From: Hyphomicrobiales bacterium
Lineage (GTDB): Bacteria > Pseudomonadota > Alphaproteobacteria > Rhizobiales > JALURZ01
Direction: 5' to 3'
Length of the DNA: 15,231 bases
Assembly: GCA_027058735.1 (NCBI GenBank)
Contig: JALURZ010000061.1
Span: 1 to 15,231 of the forward strand
The position numbers and the translations under genes were made by a program. Positions within the stretch are counted from its first letter, which is position 1, and each line of letters opens with the position of its first letter. A model generated the notes under the pieces. That model did not search any database. It was not told where the DNA came from and saw only the letters and a list, made by a program, of their open reading frames with translations. This document shows positions 14,023-15,231 of the stretch, in pieces.

Positions 14023-14841
14023 ATGATGAACAGCGCCGGACCCTATGAAGTTTACGCCATCAAATACGCCACCTATCAGCAGCGCGCGCGGCGCGACAAT
14101 TTCATATCACACGATCCCCATGATACCAGCCCCATGCCGCTCGACTATTTTGTATGGGCCGTCGTCGGCGCGCAAAAGACCTATATTGTCGATACCGGAT
14201 TTGCCGCACGGGTCGCCGAACGGCGGGGCCGCGTCCTCATCCGCACCGTAACGGAGGCCCTGCGGACCCTGAATATCGACGCCGGCCGGATCGAGGACGT
14301 CATCGTCACCCATCTGCACTATGACCATATCGGCGGCTTTGAACAGTTCCCGCAGGCGCGCTTTATGCTGCAGGAACGCGAGATGCGGTTCGCCACCGGG
14401 CCCCATATGTGCAGCGCCACCATGAACCAGGCTTTCGAGGCCGACCACATCGCCGGCATGGTGCACCGGGTTTTCGAGGGGCGGGTGGATTTCATCGACG
14501 GAACCCGTGAAGTTGCCCCGGGCCTGAGCGTGCATCTCATCGGCGGGCACACCCTGGGCCTCCAGGTTGTGCGCGTGGCGACCCGGCGCGGCTGGGTGGT
14601 GCTGGCATCCGACGCCAGCCACTTCTACGACAACATGAACCAGGCCGCACCCTTTCCGATCGTTCACAATGTGGGCGACATGATCCGTGGCTACGAAACC
14701 TTGCGCGCATTGGCCGAAACGCCGGACCATGTCGTACCCGGCCACGATCCACTGGTTCTGGAGGCCTATCCGGCCCCGCGCGACGACCTGAAGGGGATTG
14801 TGGCACGGCTCGACGCCGACCCGTCGAACGCGGCGAAATGA
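14023..14841 (+). CDS. Metallo-beta-lactamase-fold hydrolase, N-acyl homoserine lactonase-like
   Basis: This is a two-metal hydrolase of the metallo-beta-lactamase superfamily. The ligand motif THLHYDHIGG gives His97, His99, Asp101 and His102. His176 in GGHTLG, Asp197 in LASDASH and His241 in VPGHDP complete the set used by AHL lactonases such as AiiA and AttM. The N-terminal segment (about 1-50) with PLDYFVWAV and the YIVDTGF strand (54-60) also fits that branch. The length is 272 residues with no signal peptide, so it is cytoplasmic. I chose ATG 14023, with AGGTG at 14011-14015; ATG 14026 is almost equivalent, and the longer frame from 13942 has no homology. The true substrate may be a quorum-sensing lactone or a metabolic lactone. 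The second fits the divergent hydroxyacid dehydrogenase neighbour, but this is inference. Confidence 0.86.
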   Translation: MMNSAGPYEVYAIKYATYQQRARRDNFISHDPHDTSPMPLDYFVWAVVGAQKTYIVDTGFAARVAERRGRVLIRTVTEALRTLNIDAGRIEDVIVTHLHYDHIGGFEQFPQARFMLQEREMRFATGPHMCSATMNQAFEADHIAGMVHRVFEGRVDFIDGTREVAPGLSVHLIGGHTLGLQVVRVATRRGWVVLASDASHFYDNMNQAAPFPIVHNVGDMIRGYETLRALAETPDHVVPGHDPLVLEAYPAPRDDLKGIVARLDADPSNAAK

Positions 14842-14869
14842 CATTACGCTCCAGCGCCCGGGCGCCGGA

Positions 14870-15231
14870 TCAGTTGGCGGATGGCGTACAGATCAACTGG
14901 TCGCCCTTGACCCAGCAGACGCTCACCGTTCCCGACACGAGATTGACGCGAAAGACGCCTTTTTCATTCTTCATGTTGGTCGCAACCAGCGTATAGAGGC
15001 CGCGCTCCTGAGGCCCCGCGCCCTGGCCGCCGGGCAGACAGCGCGTGGTGTCGGCGCCATCGACCTTGTCATACCAGCATACCGCCATCTCGCCATTGTA
15101 GATGTTGACCCGGTAAATGCGGTTGGCGTCCGGGCTTGGCGGCGACAGGAAATCGAAATTGGGGCGCGCCTTGCGCAAGACCCGCTGCGCATCGGCCGGC
15201 GCGAGCCCCGCCAGCACGCCGGCCGATGCGC
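14870..15231 (-). CDS. Secreted protein of unknown function with duplicated Cys-Trp motif (5' end cut by window)
   Basis: I do not recognise this protein. The frame is open to the window edge, and the first visible residues (ASAGVLAGLAPADA before QR) look like the end of a signal peptide. The start therefore probably lies outside and the protein is exported. The GTG at 15215-15217 is in frame but falls within that peptide. Counting from this GTG, the mature part contains two similar units: about 34-61, with YRVNIYNGEMAVCWY and then RCLP; and about 88-111, with FRVNLVSGTVSVCWV and then ICTP. Each unit has two cysteines (47 and 60; 101 and 110), suggesting one disulfide per unit. The stretch between them is Gly/Pro-rich. 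The gene converges on the lactonase-like gene, 28 bases apart. Confidence 0.65.
   Translation of the reverse strand, partial: ASAGVLAGLAPADAQRVLRKARPNFDFLSPPSPDANRIYRVNIYNGEMAVCWYDKVDGADTTRCLPGGQGAGPQERGLYTLVATNMKNEKGVFRVNLVSGTVSVCWVKGDQLICTPSAN

Noticed and set aside
14854..14865. Palindrome GCGCCCGGGCGC between the convergent genes at the right end
   Set aside because: It could fold only as a 4-bp stem and has no U tract on either strand, so it is not a supportable terminator.

Overview
The window looks like ordinary chromosomal DNA from a GC-rich alphaproteobacterium. The lineage call is inference. It rests on the GC-rich codon use, the order rplQ, HtrA-type protease, rarA, rluC-type gene and HAD phosphatase, the split propionyl-CoA carboxylase genes, and a CtrA-like site in front of a flagellar switch gene. 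No transposase, integrase, CRISPR array, phage gene or plasmid gene was seen.

Left part (1-4959): the 3' end of rplQ closes a ribosomal protein operon with a clear intrinsic terminator. Four tightly packed genes follow on the + strand: a periplasmic HtrA/DegQ-type protease, the replication-fork AAA+ ATPase RarA, an RluC-type 23S rRNA pseudouridine synthase, and a HAD-IA phosphatase that overlaps it by 4 bases. They look co-transcribed.

Middle part (5089-10940): an unrecognised putative lipoprotein gene precedes pccB, the carboxyltransferase subunit of propionyl-CoA carboxylase. rimO, the methylthiotransferase for ribosomal protein S12, lies on the opposite strand between pccB and pccA. pccA encodes the biotin carboxylase and biotin carrier subunit. 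PccA and PccB together convert propionyl-CoA to methylmalonyl-CoA.

Right part (10941-15231): a small DUF805 membrane protein overlaps lipB (lipoate biosynthesis) tail to tail. After a 346-base non-coding stretch with a CtrA-like dyad come a very short solitary FliN-like protein and tRNA-Leu(GAG). A divergent pair follows: a 3-hydroxyisobutyrate dehydrogenase-family oxidoreductase and a lactonase-like metallo-beta-lactamase-fold hydrolase. The window ends inside a secreted protein built from two copies of a Cys-Trp motif.

Most of the window is housekeeping, and I found no convincing new multi-gene system. The best leads are the minimal orphan FliN with its CtrA-like dyad, the divergent dehydrogenase/lactonase pair, the duplicated Cys-Trp protein at the right edge, and the putative lipoprotein gene, which has no visible ribosome-binding site.
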